From assembly GCA_018812385.1 (NCBI GenBank), contig JAHJDU010000283.1, positions 1 to 6,386 on the forward strand: a stretch of 6,386 bases of DNA, read 5' to 3'. Position numbers and translations under genes: made by a program. Source of the stretch: Pseudomonadota bacterium. Lineage in GTDB: Bacteria > Desulfobacterota > Desulfobacteria > Desulfobacterales > Desulfobacteraceae. The notes under the pieces were generated by a model. The model saw only the letters and a list, made by a program, of their open reading frames with translations. It searched no databases and was not told where the DNA came from. This document shows positions 4,245-6,386 of this stretch, one piece after another (within the stretch, counting starts at the first letter, position 1; each line of letters starts with the position of its first letter).

Positions 4245-5790
4245 ATCTCTTCCTGTCAATATCCTTATGATTCTTGATGGTTGGGGTATTAGAGACACAA
4301 CCATAGGCAATGCCTTTGCCCTGGCTGATACCCCTTTTTTAGATTCCTTGTTTAAAAATTTTCCCTCCTGCAAACTTGAGTGCTCGGGCAGCGCAGTCGG
4401 CCTTCCAGATGGAACCATGGGCAACTCAGAAGTAGGGCACATGAATATAGGTGCGGGCCGAAAAGTATTACAGGATTTTGTAAGAATCAATCAGGCCATT
4501 AAAGACAAATCCTTTTTTAAAACCCCTGCACTTTTAGATGTCATGGCAAAGGTGTCAGGCACTGACAAAGGCCTCCATCTTATGGGGCTTTTGTCTGACG
4601 GCGGTGTTCACAGTCATATATCCCATTTGTTTGCCTTAATTGATATGGCAAAACAAAACAAGGTTAAACATCTTTTTATCCACCCAATACTTGACGGGCG
4701 AGATACTTCACCAGTCAGTGGTATTAATTATATTCAGAAGCTGCAGGAATATCTTGATGAGCAAAAATATGGCAAAATTGCAACAATTGTGGGCCGCTAC
4801 TGGGCCATGGACAGGGATACAAGATGGGACAGGGTTGAAAAATCATATAATCTTTTTACAAAGGCCAGGGCCAATCTTGCCAATGATCCTGTAACAGCAG
4901 TACAAAATGCCTATGATTCCGCTCAGACTGATGAATTCATCAAACCCATTCTTCTCAATACTCACAATGACACATTAAATGGTGCCCCAAATGGTATAAT
5001 TGATGATGGAGATGGCATTATCTTTTTTAATTTCAGGGCAGACCGGGCTAAAGAAATCACAAAAGCCTTTACAGAAAAAGGCTTTAATGAATTTACCAGG
5101 CAAAGGCTAATAGATCTGACAGGCTTTGTCTGCATGACCCAGTATGACGAAACCTTTGACCTGCCAGTGGCTTTTGCACCTCAACACCTGGATAATATTC
5201 TCGGGGAAATATTAAGCAGAAACCATATTCCTCAACTTCGAATTGCTGAAACTGAAAAATATGCCCATGTTACCTATTTTTTCAATGGCGGTGATGAAAA
5301 GATTTTTGACGGAGAAGAAAGAGTCTTGATTCCCTCTCCCAGAGATGTGGCAACCTATGATGAAAAACCCCAGATGAGCGCTTTTGAAGTTGCTGACACA
5401 GCCTGTGAAAAAATCAAGTCTGGAAAATTTGGGTTTATCTTACTGAATTTTGCCAATATGGACATGGTGGGACATACAGGGATTCTGGAAGCTGCCATAA
5501 AAGGATGTGAAACCGTTGACAAATGTGCGCAAAAGGTTGTTAAAGCCATATGGGAAACAGGTGGTATTGCATTGGTAACAGCAGATCATGGGAATGCAGA
5601 ACAGATGATTGCAGATGACGGCTCCCCTCACACTGCCCACACCTTGAATCCTGTTAGACTTATACTTGCAGGAGATATTTATAAAGGTATCGCGATGAAA
5701 GACGGGATTCTTGGCGATATCGCCCCAACCCTTCTGAAAATATTAAATTTAGAACAACCTTCTGAAATGACAGGGACATCTTTAATATGA
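4234..5790 (+). CDS. gpmI: Cofactor-independent phosphoglycerate mutase (2,3-BPG independent)
   Basis: GpmI interconverts 3- and 2-phosphoglycerate using two Mn2+ ions and a phosphoserine intermediate. With start ATG 4234 the protein has 518 residues, close to the usual 510-515; a longer frame from 4168 would add 22 basic residues that merely mirror rsfS, so it is rejected. Visible motifs: ILMILDGWGIR (10-20) with metal ligand D15, GTMGNSEVGHMNIGAGR (60-76) with catalytic S65, SDGGVHSH (121-128), DGRD (154-157), GRYWAMDRDTRWDRVE (187-202), FNFRADRA (265-272), NMDMVGHTG (408-416) with D410 and H414, TADHGNAEQ (449-457) with D451 and H452, and the HTAH block with H469. All expected catalytic and metal residues are in place. 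The Shine-Dalgarno GGAAGAAG lies inside the GAA repeat that codes the rsfS tail. It ends in an ATGA overlap with the next gene. Confidence 0.97.
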   Translation: MDSKSLPVNILMILDGWGIRDTTIGNAFALADTPFLDSLFKNFPSCKLECSGSAVGLPDGTMGNSEVGHMNIGAGRKVLQDFVRINQAIKDKSFFKTPALLDVMAKVSGTDKGLHLMGLLSDGGVHSHISHLFALIDMAKQNKVKHLFIHPILDGRDTSPVSGINYIQKLQEYLDEQKYGKIATIVGRYWAMDRDTRWDRVEKSYNLFTKARANLANDPVTAVQNAYDSAQTDEFIKPILLNTHNDTLNGAPNGIIDDGDGIIFFNFRADRAKEITKAFTEKGFNEFTRQRLIDLTGFVCMTQYDETFDLPVAFAPQHLDNILGEILSRNHIPQLRIAETEKYAHVTYFFNGGDEKIFDGEERVLIPSPRDVATYDEKPQMSAFEVADTACEKIKSGKFGFILLNFANMDMVGHTGILEAAIKGCETVDKCAQKVVKAIWETGGIALVTADHGNAEQMIADDGSPHTAHTLNPVRLILAGDIYKGIAMKDGILGDIAPTLLKILNLEQPSEMTGTSLI

Positions 5791-6302
5791 CATTTGATTA
5801 TATAATCACTGACTATATTACGGGAAAACCTGTAAGAAACATGGGATCTGAGGCAAGCAGACAGATATTTGAAAGATTTCTGATCCATGAAAAAGGATAT
5901 TCAAAAAAAGATATTAGGGTGGATGAAAAATTGGTTGTCCAGTTTAAAGGAGAAGATTATGTCTCAGCCATCGACCTGATTGTCAGCTGCAATGACAAAG
6001 CATTAATGGCCATTACCTGTGTAGCAGGCTCCATTGGTTCCTATGAAAGGGAAATTCTGGCCGGTGCCAGGCTGGTCTATGATTATCAGATCCCCTTTGC
6101 CGTTTCAACGGATGCACGGGATGCTATGGTAATGGATACCCTTTCCGGCAAAAAAACAGGGCAGGGTCTTGGTGCCATTCCTTCAAAAAAAGAAGCGCTG
6201 GAGCTGATTGAGACAATGGAGTATAAACCTTTTGATAAAACCAGAAAGGAGCGGGAAATGATCATTTACCGCTCCTTTAACCTGGAAAAAATCAATATTT
6301 AG
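5787..6302 (+). CDS. HsdR-N-domain-like protein with degenerate PD-(D/E)XK motif
   Basis: A complete 171-residue protein that resembles the stand-alone type I restriction HsdR N-terminal (HSDR_N_2) family often found in Desulfobacterota. Visible: E22 in SEASRQIFERFL, a GY..KDIRVDEKLVVQF strand region (37-53), D63 in AIDLIV (the first acidic residue of the nuclease fold), then ITCVAG (76-81), and a helix REILAGARLV (88-97) followed by PFAVSTDA. In active members the ITCVAG place reads like V-E-C-K-A; here E becomes T77 and K becomes V79, so cleavage activity is unlikely. No helicase/translocase part or hsdM/hsdS gene is nearby, so it is not a type I restriction enzyme. ATG 5787 overlaps the gpmI stop (ATGA). 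Its function is unknown; a nucleic-acid-binding or scaffold role is only inference. Confidence 0.75.
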   Translation: MTFDYIITDYITGKPVRNMGSEASRQIFERFLIHEKGYSKKDIRVDEKLVVQFKGEDYVSAIDLIVSCNDKALMAITCVAGSIGSYEREILAGARLVYDYQIPFAVSTDARDAMVMDTLSGKKTGQGLGAIPSKKEALELIETMEYKPFDKTRKEREMIIYRSFNLEKINI

Positions 6303-6307
6303 GGCTC

Positions 6308-6332
6308 GGGGACAGATTTAAAATCTGTCCCC
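6308..6332. repeat. 25-bp palindrome with GGGGACAG ends, REP-like, possible terminator
   Basis: GGGGACAGATTT, one central A, then AAATCTGTCCCC is a perfect 12-bp inverted repeat, beginning 6 nt after the last operon gene. Short palindromes with GGGGACAG/CTGTCCCC ends are recurrent dispersed elements in many proteobacterial genomes and often lie by REP-associated (Y1) transposase genes; I rely on memory for this, not a search. Because it follows the final gene it could also stop transcription, but the T-run after it (TTGTTAGTTCTT) is weak. The remaining bases to 6386 show no further feature. Confidence 0.6.
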
Positions 6333-6386
6333 TTGTTAGTTCTTGGATAGTGCTCAGGCCCTGGATATCTCTTTATTGCAATGTCT

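Noticed and set aside
4026..4490. Long minus-strand frame of 154 codons across rsfS and gpmI
   Set aside because: It is opposite two clearly identified genes and shows no domain; it is a shadow.
5062..5085. AAAGCCTTT / AAAGGCTTT hairpin
   Set aside because: It lies in the middle of gpmI and encodes well-conserved protein (KAFTEKGF); no T-run or regulatory context.

Overview
The window looks like the chromosome of a Gram-negative sulfate reducer of the Desulfobacterales type (Desulfobacter/Desulfobacula-like). This is inferred from protein flavour, moderate AT richness, the order rplU-rpmA-obgE-nadD-rsfS-gpmI, and the small HsdR-N-domain protein after gpmI. No sequence search was run, so the taxon is tentative.

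Left part (1-767): the C-terminal end of a magnesium-chelatase/MoxR-type AAA+ ATPase, followed by a scar of gene fragments. First comes an ABC-transporter ATPase that has lost its Walker A half and is cut off just after Walker B. It runs directly into the last ~26 residues of a HicB-like antitoxin in another frame. On the minus strand follow the first ~40 codons of an integron-type tyrosine recombinase (intI).

Middle (768-1535): what I read as a decayed single-cassette integron. Divergently from the intI remnant lie a repeat-rich attI-like stretch, a core site GTTATGC at 923, and a ~547-bp cassette with two overlapping small genes (DUF4160 and DUF2442, a toxin-antitoxin-like pair). The cassette ends in a folded attC-like site (1417-1470) whose first box, GCATAAC, is the exact complement of the core site at the left boundary. 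The last nine codons and the stop of the DUF2442 gene lie inside attC.

Right part (1536-6302): a housekeeping operon behind a strong sigma-70 type promoter: rplU (L21), rpmA (L27), obgE, nadD, rsfS, gpmI and an HsdR-N-like protein whose nuclease motif is degenerate. From rpmA on, genes overlap or nearly touch (GTGA, 2-nt gap, ATGA, 11-nt overlap, ATGA), which indicates translational coupling. The operon joins ribosome assembly and silencing (L21, L27, ObgE, RsfS) to NAD synthesis (NadD) and glycolysis/gluconeogenesis (GpmI).

The operon is closed by a 25-bp perfect palindrome with GGGGACAG ends (6308-6332), which resembles REP-type dispersed palindromes and may also act as a terminator. The last 54 bases (6333-6386) show nothing I can name.
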